A stretch of DNA of 64,000 nucleotides from Pseudonocardia hydrocarbonoxydans (lineage in GTDB: Bacteria > Actinomycetota > Actinomycetes > Mycobacteriales > Pseudonocardiaceae). The notes beneath the pieces are model-generated. The model was not told the origin of the DNA. It made no database searches and saw only the letters and a list, made by a program, of their open reading frames with translations. Shown in pieces: positions 50,079 to 60,194 of the stretch. Every line of letters starts with the position of its first letter. Within the stretch, counting starts at the first letter, position 1. The stretch covers positions 1 to 64,000 of the forward strand of contig NZ_BJNG01000036.1 in NCBI RefSeq assembly GCF_006539565.1. The letters run 5' to 3'. The position numbers and the translations under genes are program-made.

Positions 50079-51185
50079 GTGACGCGCGGAGCGCTGTTCG
50101 ACCCGCTGTTCGGGGGTGACCGGGTCGCCGCCCGGCTCGACGACACCGCCTGGGTGGCGGCGCTCGTCGCCGTCGAGGTGGCGCTGGCCCGGGCCGCGGC
50201 CGCGCACGGCGTCATCCCGGCCGCACACGCCGAGGCGATCGCGGCCGTCGAGCTCGACCTCGACCCGGCGGCGCTCGGGCGCGCGGCCGTCGAGGGGGGC
50301 AACCCGGTGATCCCGCTGGTCCGCGCGTTGCGCGCGGCCGTCGGGCCCGAGGTGGCCCCCTCGGTGCACCCGGGGGCGACGAGCCAGGACGTCCTCGACA
50401 CCGCCGCGATGCTGCTCACCGGCTGGGCCGGGGAGATCCTGCTCGACGACCTGCGCGGGGCCGCCGACGCCGCCGCCGGCCTCGCCGCGGCCCACCGTGA
50501 CACCCCGACGACGGCCCGCACGCTGGGCCAGCAGGCGCTGCCCACGACGTTCGGCCTCGTCGCCGCGGGCTGGTGCGCCGGGCTCGACCGCGCCCGCACC
50601 GGGCTCGCCTCCGTCCTGCGCGGGCTGCCGGTGCAGCTCGGGGGCCCGGCGGGCACGCTCGACGGCCTGCCGCTGCCCGTCGCCGCCGACCTGGCGGCGG
50701 GCCTGGGCCTGGCCGACCCGGGCGTCCCGTGGCACACCGAGCGCACCCGCGTGGGCGAGCTGGCGGGAGCGCTCGGCGTCGCCGCCGGTGCGTGCGCGAA
50801 GCCCGCCACCGACGTCGTGCTGCTCGCCGGCACGGAGCTGGGGGAGGTGAGCGAGGCCGCGCCGGGGGACTCGTCGTCGATGCCGCACAAGCGCAACCCG
50901 ATCGCCGCCGTCACCGCCCGCGCCGCGGCGCGCCGGGCGCCCGGGCTCGTCGCGGTGCTGCTCGCGGCGATGGACGGCGAGCACCAGCGGGCGGCGGGGG
51001 CGTGGCACAGCGAGTGGGAGACCCTGGCCGACCTGCTGCGCGCCACCGGCGGGGCGGCGGCGCGGCTGCGCGTCAGCCTGGAGGGGCTGGCGGTGCATCC
51101 CGATCGCATGGTCGCGGGCCCTCCGGACGTGGGCCGCGCACCCGAGCTGGTGGACCGGATCCTCGGCGGCCGTCCCCCGTCATGA
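50079..51185 (+). CDS. pcaB: Aspartase/fumarase-superfamily lyase, PcaB-like
   Basis: The ~368-residue protein has TRGALFDPLFGGDRVAARLD at the start, HPGATSQDVLDTAAMLL, RTLGQQALPTTFGLVAAGW and the signature GDSSSMPHKRNPIAAVTARA, with the mobile catalytic Ser loop. The arrangement fits 3-carboxy-cis,cis-muconate cycloisomerase rather than adenylosuccinate lyase. No other protocatechuate-pathway gene is adjacent, so the assignment is by sequence only. GTG 50079 is preferred over 50073 because GGGAGG overlaps the latter. Confidence 0.8.
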   Translation: MTRGALFDPLFGGDRVAARLDDTAWVAALVAVEVALARAAAAHGVIPAAHAEAIAAVELDLDPAALGRAAVEGGNPVIPLVRALRAAVGPEVAPSVHPGATSQDVLDTAAMLLTGWAGEILLDDLRGAADAAAGLAAAHRDTPTTARTLGQQALPTTFGLVAAGWCAGLDRARTGLASVLRGLPVQLGGPAGTLDGLPLPVAADLAAGLGLADPGVPWHTERTRVGELAGALGVAAGACAKPATDVVLLAGTELGEVSEAAPGDSSSMPHKRNPIAAVTARAAARRAPGLVAVLLAAMDGEHQRAAGAWHSEWETLADLLRATGGAAARLRVSLEGLAVHPDRMVAGPPDVGRAPELVDRILGGRPPS

Positions 51186-51246
51186 TCACCGGTCGGGCGC
51201 GTTTCCGGCGGGATGTCGCCGGTAACGCGCCCAGACGGTGATCATG
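51181..51246. repeat. 66-nt palindromic element between pcaB and lipA
   Basis: The outer arms (51181-51203 and 51224-51246) match at 20 of 23 positions and begin CATGATCACCG. The central part holds a second perfect stem CCGGCG / CGCCGG around GGATGT. It includes the last codons of the pcaB-like gene and ends 15 bp before the lipA stop, so it may serve as a two-way terminator or be a REP-like element. Confidence 0.75.
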
Positions 51247-51261
51247 GACGGTTCGACGCGG

Positions 51262-52281
51262 TCAGCGGCGGGCGAGCAGGCTGCTGGCCTCCTGGGCCGC
51301 GGCGCCCTCGGTCTCCAGGTGGGCCAGGGCGGGGCTGAGCTCCTCGCCGCGGTGCCGCACGGTCTGGGCGTAGAGGCGCCCGGCCCGGTACGACGAGCGC
51401 ACCAGCGGCCCGGCCATCACCCCGGCGAACCCCATGGCCTGCGCGGCCTCGGAGTGCTCGACGAACTCCTCGGGCTTGACCCAGCGCTCGACCGGGTGGT
51501 GCCGCGCGGAGGGCCGCAGGTACTGGGTGATCGTGATGATCTCGCAGCCGGCCTCGTGCAGGTCGCGCAGCGCGGAGACGACCTCCTCCGGCGTCTCGCC
51601 CATGCCCAGGATCAGGTTGGACTTGGTGACCAGCCCGGCCGCGCGGGCCTTCGTGATCACCTCCAGCGAGCGGTCGTAGCGGAACGCGGGCCGGATCCGC
51701 TTGAAGATCCGCGGCACCGTCTCCAGGTTGTGCGCGAGCACCTCGGGACGGGTGGCGAAGACCTCGTCGAGCTGGGCGTCGACCGAGTTGAAGTCCGGGA
51801 TCAGCAGCTCGACGCCGGTGCCCGGGTTCAGCTCGTGGATCAGCCGGACGGTTTCGGCGTAGAGCCAGGCGCCGCCGTCGGGCTGGTCGTCGCGCGCGAC
51901 GCCGGTGACGGTGGAGTACCGCAGGCCCATCTGCCGCACCGACTCGGCGACCCGGCGGGGCTCGTCGCGGTCGAGATCGGCGGGGCGGCCGGTGTCGATC
52001 TGGCAGAAGTCGCAGCGCCGCGTGCACTGCTCGCCGCCGATGAGGAAGGTGGCCTCGCGGTCCTCCCAGCACTCGTAGATGTTGGGGCAGCCGGCCTCCT
52101 CGCACACCGTGTGCAGGCCGCCGGAGCGCACCAGCGACTTGAGTTCGGTGTACTGCGGGCCGGTGCGGGCCTTCGTCCGGATCCACGGCGGTTTGCGCTC
52201 GATGGGGGTCTCGCTGTTGCGGACCTCCAGGCGCAGGAGCTTGCGACCCTCGGGTGCGCCCCCGATCATCTGGGCTGTCAC
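51262..52281 (-). CDS. lipA: Lipoyl synthase
   Basis: The 339-residue radical-SAM enzyme has both cluster motifs: [12 protein letters not shown] (auxiliary cluster, sulfur donor) and CTRRCDFC (SAM cluster). It also has [37 protein letters not shown] and [15 protein letters not shown]. It inserts two sulfur atoms into octanoyl chains on E2/H proteins. GTG 52281 is used because upstream codons are Arg/Pro-rich. The partner lipB lies 2 kb away on the same strand with three unrelated genes between. Confidence 0.96.
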   Translation of the reverse strand: MTAQMIGGAPEGRKLLRLEVRNSETPIERKPPWIRTKARTGPQYTELKSLVRSGGLHTVCEEAGCPNIYECWEDREATFLIGGEQCTRRCDFCQIDTGRPADLDRDEPRRVAESVRQMGLRYSTVTGVARDDQPDGGAWLYAETVRLIHELNPGTGVELLIPDFNSVDAQLDEVFATRPEVLAHNLETVPRIFKRIRPAFRYDRSLEVITKARAAGLVTKSNLILGMGETPEEVVSALRDLHEAGCEIITITQYLRPSARHHPVERWVKPEEFVEHSEAAQAMGFAGVMAGPLVRSSYRAGRLYAQTVRHRGEELSPALAHLETEGAAAQEASSLLARR

Positions 52282-52291
52282 ACCGGCCAGG

Positions 52292-53209
52292 CTACGCCGG
52301 ATCCGGGGACACGCCCGTCTCGGCGGCGGTGACCTCCCACAGCCGGGCCGCCAGCGCGGCGTCGCGGGCCGCGCCGCTGCGCCGGGCCGGGGCCGGGAGA
52401 CCGCGGGACTCGCCCGGACCGCCCGGGCCGACGTAGTCACCCCCGTCCACCTGCGGGGACGTCGCCGCGTAGAGCTGCGGCAGCATCCCGCGCTCCACCC
52501 GCTGCGTCACCACCGCGTTGACGGCCCGGGCCAGCGGGAGCACCAGCCGGGCCCCGGCACGCGCCCGCACCGACGTCGACAGCAGCGCGGTGTCGGTCAG
52601 CCCCGGGTGCGCCGCGACGGAGATCACGTCCGCGCCCGCCGCCCGCAGCCGCCGGTCGAGCTCGGCGGCGAACAGCAGGTTGGCCAGCTTGCTCTGGCTG
52701 TAGGCGCGGGCGCCGGTGTAGGCGCGGCGGGCGAAGTGCAGGTCGTCGACGTCGAGGCCGGGCCCGCGGTGCGCGAGGCTCGACAGCGTCACCACCCGGG
52801 CCGCGCCGGCCCCGCGCAGCGCGGGCATCAGCAGCCACGTCAGCGCCGCGTGGCCGAGGTGGTTGGTGCCGATCTGGGTCTCGAACCCGTCGACCGTCAC
52901 CCCCGGCGGCAGCCCCATCACCCCGGCGTTGTTCATCAGCACGTGTAGAGCGTCGCCGGTGCGTTCCCGCACGTCGGCGGCGGCCCGGCGGACCGAGTCG
53001 AGGTCGGCCAGGTCGAGCTCGACCGGCTCGCCACCCTGTACCTGCGCCACCGCCGCCCGGCCGCGGTCCGGGTCGCGCGCCCCGAGCAGCACCCGGGCCC
53101 CGGCCCGGCCCAGCGCCGTCGCCGAGGCGAGTCCGAGCCCGGACGTGGCGCCGGTCACCAGCACCGTCCGTCCGGTCTGGTCCGGTAGGTCCGAGATCGT
53201 CCACCCCAT
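52292..53209 (-). CDS. Short-chain dehydrogenase/reductase (SDR)
   Basis: The 305-residue classical SDR has [20 protein letters not shown] (cofactor loop), [37 protein letters not shown] with Ser, and [13 protein letters not shown] (Y-x-x-x-K). It resembles retinol-dehydrogenase-like SDRs. Substrate unknown. It lies 10 bp upstream of lipA on the same strand and diverges from the luciferase-like gene across 17 bp. Confidence 0.92.
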   Translation of the reverse strand: MGWTISDLPDQTGRTVLVTGATSGLGLASATALGRAGARVLLGARDPDRGRAAVAQVQGGEPVELDLADLDSVRRAAADVRERTGDALHVLMNNAGVMGLPPGVTVDGFETQIGTNHLGHAALTWLLMPALRGAGAARVVTLSSLAHRGPGLDVDDLHFARRAYTGARAYSQSKLANLLFAAELDRRLRAAGADVISVAAHPGLTDTALLSTSVRARAGARLVLPLARAVNAVVTQRVERGMLPQLYAATSPQVDGGDYVGPGGPGESRGLPAPARRSGAARDAALAARLWEVTAAETGVSPDPA

Positions 53210-53226
53210 GTCCCTATCCTCGACGG

Positions 53227-54159
53227 GTGGACTTCCGGATCTTCACCGAGCCCCAGCAGGGCGCCGACTACGACGACCTGCTCCGGGTCGCCCAGGCCGC
53301 CGAGGCGGCAGGCTACGACGCCTTCTTCCGCTCCGACCACTACCTCGCGATGGGCGACGCCTCCGGCGAGCCCGGCCCCACCGACGCGTGGCTGACCCTC
53401 GCCGGGCTCGCCCGCGAGACCTCCCGCATCCGCCTCGGCACGCTCGTGTCCTCGGCGACGTTCCGGCTGCCCGGCCCGCTGGCGGTGTCGGTGGCCCAGG
53501 TCGACCGCATGTCGCGCGGGCGCGTCGAGCTGGGACTGGGCTCGGGCTGGTTCGACGCCGAGCACGCCGCCTACGGCATCCCGTTCCCGCCGCTGGGGGA
53601 GCGCTTCGACCGCCTCGCCGAGCAGCTGGAGATCGTCACCGGCCTGTGGGGGACGCTGCCCGGCGAGCGCTACTCCTTCGACGGTGCGCACTACACCGTC
53701 ACCGACTCCCCGGCGCTGCCCAAGCCGGTGCAGCAGCCGCGCCCGCCGATCGTCGTCGGGGGCCGGGGGAAGCGGCGCACCCCGGAGCTGGCCGCGCGGT
53801 TCGCGAGCGAGTTCAACGTCCCCTTCTCCGATGTCGACGTCGCCGCGGAGCAGTTCGGGCGCGTCGACGCCGCGTGCCGGGCGGTCGGCCGCGACCCCGC
53901 GGAGCTGGTGCGCTCGGTGGCGCAGGTCGTGTGCGTGGGCCGTGACGACGCCGAGATCGCCCGCCGCGCGCTGACCCTGGGCCGCGAGGTCGACGAGCTG
54001 CGCGCCAACGGCCTCACCGGTACCCCGGCCGAGGTCGTCGACCGCATCGGCACCTGGCGGGAGAAGGCCGGGGTCACGCGGCTGTACCTGCAGCTCATGG
54101 ACCTCGACGACCTCGACCAGATCGACCTGATCGCCTCCGACGTCGCCGGGCGGCTCTGA
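53227..54159 (+). CDS. LLM-class (F420-type) flavin-dependent oxidoreductase
   Basis: The 310-residue luciferase-like protein begins DFRIFTEPQQGADYDDLLRV, with AAEAAGYDAFFRSDHYL, TSRIRLGTLVSSATFRLPGP, RMSRGRVELGLGSGWFDAEH and PPIVVGGRGKRRTPELAARF. The GLGSGW loop and length fit the TIGR03560-type F420-dependent group. The substrate is not known. A two-helix membrane peptide gene follows by 1 bp. Confidence 0.92.
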   Translation: MDFRIFTEPQQGADYDDLLRVAQAAEAAGYDAFFRSDHYLAMGDASGEPGPTDAWLTLAGLARETSRIRLGTLVSSATFRLPGPLAVSVAQVDRMSRGRVELGLGSGWFDAEHAAYGIPFPPLGERFDRLAEQLEIVTGLWGTLPGERYSFDGAHYTVTDSPALPKPVQQPRPPIVVGGRGKRRTPELAARFASEFNVPFSDVDVAAEQFGRVDAACRAVGRDPAELVRSVAQVVCVGRDDAEIARRALTLGREVDELRANGLTGTPAEVVDRIGTWREKAGVTRLYLQLMDLDDLDQIDLIASDVAGRL

Positions 54160-54160
54160 C

Positions 54161-54343
54161 GTGCTGCGCTGGAACCCGACCCTGATCCGGGCGACCGCCG
54201 CCGCGGCGGTGGCGGCGCTGGTGCTCACCACGGTGGTGGGCGCGTTCCAGCTGCCCGGCCTGGCGCTGGTCTCGATCGTGGTGATCGGTGTCGGGGTCGC
54301 GGTGGCGGCGGTGCTGGTGTCGGCGCGGGGCCGGAAGAACTAG
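54161..54343 (+). CDS. Small two-helix membrane protein
   Basis: The 60-residue protein starts [20 protein letters not shown] and consists of two hydrophobic helices joined by a short FQLPG turn, ending in RGRKN. Function unknown. It is positioned to be co-transcribed with the preceding oxidoreductase, and its stop overlaps the lipB end by 4 nt. Confidence 0.6.
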   Translation: MLRWNPTLIRATAAAAVAALVLTTVVGAFQLPGLALVSIVVIGVGVAVAAVLVSARGRKN

Positions 54344-55083
54344 CGCAGGGTCGGGTGCAGGTGCAGGTCGAGCCCGGCCGGTTCCGGCGCCCGGGCCACC
54401 GGGTGCTCGGTGACCGGCAGCGCCCCGTCGAGGGCGTCGAGGACGGCCGCGGTGACGTCGTCCACGACGGAGGCGACCGGCACCGCGCGGCCCAGCTCGG
54501 CCGACAGGGAGCTGACCCCGGCGTCGGCGATCCCGCACGGCACGATCCGGTCGAACGCACCGAGGTCGGGGTCGCAGTTCAGGGCGAACCCGTGCAGCGT
54601 CACGCCGCCCTGCACGCGCACCCCGATGGCGCCCAGCTTGCGCTCGGGCCCGCGGTCGTCGGCGGGCAGCCACACCCCGCTGCGCCCCTCGACCCGCCCG
54701 GCCGCGGTGACGCCGAGCCCGTGCACGACGTGGATCAGGGCCTCCTCCAGCCGCCGCACGAAGTCGACGACGTCCAGCGGCTCGGCGAGCCCGACGATCG
54801 GGTAGCCGACCAGCTGGCCCGGCCCGTGCCAGGTGATCCGGCCGCCGCGGTCGACGTCGACGACGGGGGTGCCGTCGGTGGGCCGGTCCTGCGGCTGGGT
54901 GCGCTTCCCCGCGGTGTAGACCGAGTGGTGCTCCAGCAGCATCAGGACGTCGGGGCCGGTGCCGTCGCGCCGGGCCGCGGCGTGGGCGCGCTGGGCGTCC
55001 CACGCCACGAGGTAGTCGACGGTGCCGGTCCGGTCGACGCGGACGGGGTCGGTGCTGCGCCGGCAGCTCGCACGGGACGCCAT
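54340..55083 (-). CDS. lipB: Octanoyltransferase
   Basis: The 247-residue protein carries the LipB signatures: [37 protein letters not shown], the catalytic Lys in [20 protein letters not shown], and the catalytic Cys in [15 protein letters not shown]. It moves octanoate from acyl-carrier protein to the E2 and H proteins. Expected to work with LipA encoded upstream on the map and SucB downstream. Confidence 0.95.
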   Translation of the reverse strand: MASRASCRRSTDPVRVDRTGTVDYLVAWDAQRAHAAARRDGTGPDVLMLLEHHSVYTAGKRTQPQDRPTDGTPVVDVDRGGRITWHGPGQLVGYPIVGLAEPLDVVDFVRRLEEALIHVVHGLGVTAAGRVEGRSGVWLPADDRGPERKLGAIGVRVQGGVTLHGFALNCDPDLGAFDRIVPCGIADAGVSSLSAELGRAVPVASVVDDVTAAVLDALDGALPVTEHPVARAPEPAGLDLHLHPTLR

Positions 55084-55124
55084 GCCTGGCAGGTTACGCC
55101 GCAGCGGGCCCCGTCGAGCACCGG

Positions 55125-56084
55125 TCAGGCCCGCAGGAGCGGGGCCAGCGCGTCGATCAGGATCGGCACCGTCGGCGGCGTGACGGGGAACCCGGCGGAG
55201 TTCTGCCGGGCGTCCAGCACGACGTAGCGGCCCTGGGCGATCACCGGGATCGCGGAGAACACCGGGTCGGCCAGCAGCGCGGCCTGCAGCTCGTCACCGG
55301 CGTGGCCGATCACCACGAAGTCGACGTCGAGCCGCGCGGAGGCCAGCTCCAGCGAGACGTCCTCGTAGCCGTCCTGCGCGGTCGGCGAGTCGGCGACCAC
55401 CACGTTGAGCTCGGCGAGGAAGTTGGGCAGCTCCGCGCCGGGCACCCGGAAGTTGACGGTGCCGTCCCCGGCGTAGTCCAGCAGCACCGCCGCGGTGACC
55501 GGGGTGGCGCGCCGGGCCGCGGCGATCTGCGCGTCGACCTCGGCGAGCACCCGCCGGGCGACGTCGGGGGCCCCGAAGATCTCCCCGAGCAACGTCACCG
55601 TGGCCCGCAGATCGGTCTCCGGCAGCTGCACGAGCGGGCCGACCGCGCGGGCGGGCTCCCAGTAGTCGCCCAGGTTGCCGTTGGCCAGGATGAGGTCCGG
55701 GGCCAGCGCGGCCACCGCCTCGACCGGCACCCCGTCGGCGACGGTGAACGCGGGCCCGGGGGCGAGCTGGTCGGCGATCCAGGGGTACTCCTCGGGCGTG
55801 GCCGTGCCGCCGAAGCCGACGAGCCGGTACTCCGGGGTCAGGAACGGCACCAGGAACGGCAGGACGCGGTTGCCGTTCATCGCGACGATCCGGCGCGGGG
55901 CGCGGTCCAGCCGCACCGGCCCGTCGTCGGGGGTGGTGACGGTGCGCGGGAAGCCGGGGTCGGCCGGTGCCGTCCCGGGGTCGGCGGCGCAGGCGGTGAG
56001 CAGGCCGGCCGCGGCGATCATTCCGAGGAACCGGCGGCGGGTGGCGTCGTCGACGACCGGGGGAGCGAGCAGGGTGGGCGCCAC
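55125..56084 (-). CDS. Iron-siderophore-type ABC substrate-binding lipoprotein
   Basis: The ~319-residue protein has a twin-Arg/lipoprotein signal ([19 protein letters not shown]). A periplasmic-binding type III fold follows: [37 protein letters not shown], and a long middle helix. The C-terminal lobe includes [20 protein letters not shown]. This matches FecB/FhuD-like receptors. No permease or ATPase is adjacent, so it is an orphan receptor. GTG 56084 follows GAGGAGTCCCC. A candidate iron-regulator site is at 56121. Confidence 0.88.
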   Translation of the reverse strand: MAPTLLAPPVVDDATRRRFLGMIAAAGLLTACAADPGTAPADPGFPRTVTTPDDGPVRLDRAPRRIVAMNGNRVLPFLVPFLTPEYRLVGFGGTATPEEYPWIADQLAPGPAFTVADGVPVEAVAALAPDLILANGNLGDYWEPARAVGPLVQLPETDLRATVTLLGEIFGAPDVARRVLAEVDAQIAAARRATPVTAAVLLDYAGDGTVNFRVPGAELPNFLAELNVVVADSPTAQDGYEDVSLELASARLDVDFVVIGHAGDELQAALLADPVFSAIPVIAQGRYVVLDARQNSAGFPVTPPTVPILIDALAPLLRA

Positions 56085-56120
56085 GGGGACTCCTCGGACG
56101 ATCCGGACAGGTCGCCGAAG

Positions 56121-56139
56121 TAAAGCAAGCCTCAACTAG
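56121..56139 (-). promoter_or_regulatory. Candidate DtxR/IdeR iron box
   Basis: On the minus strand the 19-mer CTAGTTGAGGCTTGCTTTA matches the IdeR/DtxR consensus at about 12 of 19 positions. It overlaps a plausible promoter: TTGTCT (-35), 18 nt, TTTACT (-10). It lies 37 nt upstream of the substrate-binding protein start, where iron repression would be expected. Confidence 0.45.
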
Positions 56140-56151
56140 GCAAGACAACCC

Positions 56152-57384
56152 TCATATCGGGCGTCGGACCCCGAGGTGCTCCAGCACCGCCTGCGCCGCG
56201 CGCCGCCCGCTGACCAGCGCGCCCTGCGTCGACGGGGTGTCACGGTGGTCGCCCGCCACGAACAGCCCGTCGCCGAGCGCGACGTCGCGGCGCACCGGGT
56301 GGCCGGGCCGGAACGCGGGCAGTGCGGCCCGGACCGGTGCGGTGTGCAGCAGTTCCCACCCCTCGACCGGGCGGCCGTAGACCCTGGCCAGCTCGCGGCG
56401 CACCTGCGGCTCCGGCAGCGGGTCGCCCAGCACCGTGGAGGACACCAGCGCGCGGTCGTCGGGGGAGTAGCCGGGCGCCGCGCGGGTGAGGACCACGGTG
56501 TTGGCGACCGGCCCGCCGGTGCCGTCGAGGTGCAGCAGCGGCAGCTCGGCCGGCGGGGTGTCGGTCACGTGGTAGTAGGTGGTCAGCGCGTGCATCGGCG
56601 CCACGTCGAGCCCGGGGAGCAGGGTGCCCGCGGCGACCGGGTCGGTCGCCACCAGCACCGCGCGCGCGGTGTGCTCGCCGTCGGCGGTGTGCACCACGCC
56701 GGGGCGCACGGTGGTGACCCGTCGCCCCAGGCGCAGCACGCCGTCGGGCAGGCCCGCGGCGAGCCGGGCGGGCAACGCGCCCATGCCGTCGGCCGGCACC
56801 GCGACCGTCCCGAGCGCGAAGCTGCGCCACACCAGCCGCACGAACGCCGCCGACGTCGCCAGCGCCGACTCGCCGAGCACCCCGGACAGGAAGGGGCGCA
56901 GGAACCGCTCCACGACCGGCCCGTCCAGGCCCGCCGCGGCGAGGTCCTGCGCGGCCGACCGGTCGACGATCCCGGCCGTGCGCGACGGCGGCGTGGCCAG
57001 CACCCGCGCGGTCCAGGCCACCAGCCGGGCCTTGTCCGCGACGCCGAACAGCCCGTCGACGGCCGTCGCGAACGCCTGGGACGGGCGCCGCACCGGGTTC
57101 GCGAAGCGGTGCAGGGCGCCGTCGCCGCCGCGGATGGCGGCCCCGGGCTCGAACGCGCGCAGGTCGAGCGCGGCGAGATCGGTGGCGGTGCGCAGCGCGG
57201 GGTAGGAGGTGTTGAGCACCTGGAAGCCGCGGTCGCAGCGGAAGCCGTCGACGACGTCGGTGGCCATCCGGCCACCGGGGCGGTCGGCGGCGTCCAGCAC
57301 CGTGACCTCGAGCCCCCGGCGGGTGAGCAGCTGCGCCGCGCGCAGCCCGGCGAGCCCGGCGCCGACGACCAGGACGTCGGTCAC
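56152..57384 (-). CDS. FAD-dependent amine-oxidase-like oxidoreductase
   Basis: The 410-residue protein starts at GTG 57384 with VLVVGAGLAGLRAAQLLTRR, then TVLDAADRPGGRMATD (second FAD contact), a substrate domain with FLRPFLSGVLGESALATSAA, and a C-terminal GDGLFVAGDHRDTPSTQGAL. It resembles phytoene-desaturase/protoporphyrinogen-oxidase-like FAD proteins. The substrate cannot be named. GTGA overlap couples it to the upstream TIGR01777 epimerase. Confidence 0.88.
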   Translation of the reverse strand: MTDVLVVGAGLAGLRAAQLLTRRGLEVTVLDAADRPGGRMATDVVDGFRCDRGFQVLNTSYPALRTATDLAALDLRAFEPGAAIRGGDGALHRFANPVRRPSQAFATAVDGLFGVADKARLVAWTARVLATPPSRTAGIVDRSAAQDLAAAGLDGPVVERFLRPFLSGVLGESALATSAAFVRLVWRSFALGTVAVPADGMGALPARLAAGLPDGVLRLGRRVTTVRPGVVHTADGEHTARAVLVATDPVAAGTLLPGLDVAPMHALTTYYHVTDTPPAELPLLHLDGTGGPVANTVVLTRAAPGYSPDDRALVSSTVLGDPLPEPQVRRELARVYGRPVEGWELLHTAPVRAALPAFRPGHPVRRDVALGDGLFVAGDHRDTPSTQGALVSGRRAAQAVLEHLGVRRPI

Positions 57385-58271
57385 GACCCGACGGCCGCGG
57401 CCAGCGCCTCGCCGACCGCGTGGTGGCGGAACTGGTACCCGGTGGCCTGCAGCTGCGCGGGCAGCACGCGCTGGCCGAACAGCGCCATCTCCTCGCCCAT
57501 CGTGCCCATCACCGTGCGGATGACGAACGCGGGCACCGGGATCGAGGTGGGGCGGCCGACGGCGGCGGCGAGGGCCTTCGTCAGCTCGGCGTTGGTGACG
57601 GGGGTGGGACCGACGATGTTGAGCGGCCCGGTGACCGCCGGGTTCTCCAGGGCGAACCGGATGGCGCCCACCTCGTCGTCGAGCGACACCCACGGCATGT
57701 ACTGCTGGCCCGAGCCCAGCCGCCCGCCCAGGAACGCCTTGAACAGCGGGCGCAGGACCCCGAGCAGCCCACCGGCGGGGGAGAGCACCAGGCCGGTGCG
57801 CAGCAGCACCACCCGCGCCCCCGCGTCCTGCGCCTTCGCGGTGGCGGCCTCCCAGTCGACGCACAGGTCGGCGAGGAACCCGGCGCCGCGTGGCGCGGAC
57901 TCGTCGACGGGCCGGCCCGCGGTGTCACCGTAGAAGCCGACGGCCGACCCGGACAGGAACGCGGGCACCCCGTGCTCGGCGACGGCGGCGGCCAGCACCT
58001 CGGTGGGCACCGTCCGGCTGTCGCGCAGCTCCTGCTTGCGCGCGCCGGTCCACGGCCGGTCGGCCAGCCCCGCGCCCCCCAGGTTGACCACGGCGTCGAC
58101 GCCGTCGAACGTGCCGGGGTCGATGCGTCCGGACGGGGGGTCCCAGCCCCGCTCGTCGGGGGCGGCGGGTGCCCGGCGGACCAGCCGCAGGACGTCGTGC
58201 CCCGCCTCGCGCAGGTGGGAGACGAGGGCTGTTCCGATCAGACCGGACGACCCGGCGATGACGACGCGCAC
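57381..58271 (-). CDS. TIGR01777 family NAD-dependent epimerase-like protein
   Basis: The 296-residue protein has VVIAGSSGLIGTALVSHLRE, VDAVVNLGGAGLADRPWTGA, SGSAVGFYGDTAGRPVDESA, FLADLCVDWEAAT and MPWVSLDDEVGAIRFALENP. This is the YfcH/SulA-like extended SDR family, whose function is still vague. A gene of this family lies beside the sucB/dlaT gene in mycobacteria as well, so the neighbourhood is conserved. A strong hairpin separates it from sucB upstream. Confidence 0.92.
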   Translation of the reverse strand: MRVVIAGSSGLIGTALVSHLREAGHDVLRLVRRAPAAPDERGWDPPSGRIDPGTFDGVDAVVNLGGAGLADRPWTGARKQELRDSRTVPTEVLAAAVAEHGVPAFLSGSAVGFYGDTAGRPVDESAPRGAGFLADLCVDWEAATAKAQDAGARVVLLRTGLVLSPAGGLLGVLRPLFKAFLGGRLGSGQQYMPWVSLDDEVGAIRFALENPAVTGPLNIVGPTPVTNAELTKALAAAVGRPTSIPVPAFVIRTVMGTMGEEMALFGQRVLPAQLQATGYQFRHHAVGEALAAAVGS

Positions 58272-58297
58272 GCGGTGAATCCTCGCCGAACGGCCCG

Positions 58298-58334
58298 GGG
58301 CGCGCGACCCGGGGTGTCCCCCGGTCGCGCGCCC
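58298..58334 (-). terminator. Strong hairpin after sucB
   Basis: Arms of 17 nt (58298-58314 and 58318-58334) with one mismatch and a TGT loop; the outer 12 bp GGGCGCGCGACC / GGTCGCGCGCCC are perfect. It lies 6 bp beyond the sucB stop on the transcribed strand, consistent with termination of the lpd-sucB transcript. Confidence 0.75.
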
Positions 58335-58340
58335 GTGCGG

Positions 58341-60152
58341 CTACAGGCCGAGGTCGGCCTCGAACGCGCCCTCCTCGAGCCGTGCCTTGACCGCCGAGAC
58401 GAACCGCCCGGCGTCGGCGCCGTCGACCAGGCGGTGGTCGTAGGTCAGCGGCAGGTAGCACACCGAGCGGACGGCGATCACGTCGTCGCCGTCGGCGCCG
58501 GTGACGACCATCGGCTGCTTGGTGATCACGCCGGTGCCCAGGATGGCGACCTGGGGCTGGTTGATGATCGGCGTGTCGAACAGCGCACCGGCGCTGCCGA
58601 TGTTGGTGATGGTGAAGGTGCCGCCGGAGAGCTCGTCGGGGCCGATCTTGTTGTCGCGGGTGCGCGCCGCGACGTCGGCGATCCGGCGGGCCAGGCCCGC
58701 GATGTTGAGGTCCTCGGCGTTCTTGATGACCGGGACGAGCAGGCCACGCGGGGTGTCGACGGCGATCGCGAGGTGCACGTTGCCGTGGTAGGTCACCTCG
58801 TTGGTCTCGTCATTGATCGACGCGTTGACCTGCGGGAACGCCTTCAGGGCCTCGACGACGGCCTTCGCGAAGAACGGCAGGTAGGTGAGCTTGACGCCCT
58901 CGCGGCGCTCGAACTCCGCCTTCGCCCGCGCCCGCAGCTTCGCGATGCGCGTGACGTCGACCTCCTGCACCGTGGTGAGCTGCGCGGAGACCCGCAGCGA
59001 CTCGGTCATCCGCTGGGCGATGACCTGGCGCAGCCGGGGCAGCTTCACCGTGGTGCCCGGCTCCGGGGCGCCCTTCGCCGGCCGGGGGATCGACCGGGGT
59101 GCGGCGGCCTGCGGCGCCGCGGGGGCGGACGCGGCGGCGGGGGCCGCGGCGGGCTCCGGGGTGGGCTCCGGCGCGGCGGCCTCGGCCGCGGCCAGCACGT
59201 CCTGCTTGCGGATGCGCCCGCCGACTCCGGAGCCGGTGATCGTCGACAGGTCGACGCCGTGCTCGGCGGCCAGCTTGCGGACCAGCGGGGTGACGTACGG
59301 GGCGCCCGTCGGGGCGTCGGCGGCCCCGTCGGACTCCGGCCGGGACGGCTGCTCGGCGGCGACGTCGGCGCGCTCGGCCTTCTCCTGAGCCTTCGGGGCG
59401 GGCTCGGGCGCCTTCTCCTGCGCCTTCGGGGCCGGCTCCGGCTCCGGCTCCTTCTCCTTCTCCGGCTCCGGCTCCTTCTCCGGGGCCGGCTCCTCCTCGG
59501 CCTGCGCCGCCGACCCGTCACCGATGACGGCGAGCTGCCCGCCGACCTCGACGGTCTCGTCCTCGCCCGCGGTGATCTCCAGCAGCGTGCCGGCGACGGG
59601 GGAGGGGATCTCGGTGTCGACCTTGTCGGTGGAGACCTCGAGCAACGGCTCGTCGACCTCGACGGAGTCGCCGACCTCCTTGAGCCAGCGCGTGACGGTG
59701 CCCTCGGTGACGCTCTCGCCCAGCTCGGGCATGGTGATCGCGGTGCCGGAACCGGTGCTCTTCGTGGCGGCCTGCGGCGCCGGCTCCTCCTGCGCGGGGG
59801 CGGGCTCCTCGGCGGGGGCCTCCTCCCGCGGTGCCTCCTCCTGCGCGGGCTCCTCCTCGGCGGCGGGCTCCGCGGGCTCGTCGCCCCCGGAGGCGCCGGA
59901 GTCGCCGGACTCCTCGCCGTCGCCGATCACGGCCAGCTCGCCGCCGACCTCGACCGTCTCGTCCTCCCCCGCGACGATGCGCTGCAGCACCCCGGCGGCG
60001 GGCGAGGGGATCTCGGTGTCGACCTTGTCGGTGGAGACCTCGAGCAACGGCTCGTCGACCTCGACCCGGTCACCCTCCTGCTTGAGCCAACGGGTGACGG
60101 TGCCCTCGGTGACGCTCTCACCGAGCGCGGGCATCTGGACGGAGAACGCCAT
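58341..60152 (-). CDS. sucB: Dihydrolipoamide acyltransferase (E2), two lipoyl domains
   Basis: The 603-residue E2 has two N-terminal lipoyl domains with lipoyl-Lys at K43 and K177 (both in [12 protein letters not shown]), separated by Glu/Pro/Ala linkers. A third linker has KEPEPE-type repeats. A peripheral-subunit-binding domain follows ([20 protein letters not shown], about 288-307), then the catalytic domain with His573 in [16 protein letters not shown]. It transfers succinyl or acetyl groups in 2-oxo-acid dehydrogenase complexes. The mycobacterial orthologue (DlaT) serves pyruvate dehydrogenase, so the substrate is uncertain. Confidence 0.94.
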   Translation of the reverse strand: MAFSVQMPALGESVTEGTVTRWLKQEGDRVEVDEPLLEVSTDKVDTEIPSPAAGVLQRIVAGEDETVEVGGELAVIGDGEESGDSGASGGDEPAEPAAEEEPAQEEAPREEAPAEEPAPAQEEPAPQAATKSTGSGTAITMPELGESVTEGTVTRWLKEVGDSVEVDEPLLEVSTDKVDTEIPSPVAGTLLEITAGEDETVEVGGQLAVIGDGSAAQAEEEPAPEKEPEPEKEKEPEPEPAPKAQEKAPEPAPKAQEKAERADVAAEQPSRPESDGAADAPTGAPYVTPLVRKLAAEHGVDLSTITGSGVGGRIRKQDVLAAAEAAAPEPTPEPAAAPAAASAPAAPQAAAPRSIPRPAKGAPEPGTTVKLPRLRQVIAQRMTESLRVSAQLTTVQEVDVTRIAKLRARAKAEFERREGVKLTYLPFFAKAVVEALKAFPQVNASINDETNEVTYHGNVHLAIAVDTPRGLLVPVIKNAEDLNIAGLARRIADVAARTRDNKIGPDELSGGTFTITNIGSAGALFDTPIINQPQVAILGTGVITKQPMVVTGADGDDVIAVRSVCYLPLTYDHRLVDGADAGRFVSAVKARLEEGAFEADLGL

Positions 60153-60194
60153 GGCTCTCGGGGCTCCTTACTTCTACGCGGATCGGGGGAGCGG

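Noticed and set aside
50864-50875. GGGGGACTCG match inside the pcaB-like gene
   Set aside because: It encodes the conserved GDSSS signature of the family, so the match is explained by protein constraint.
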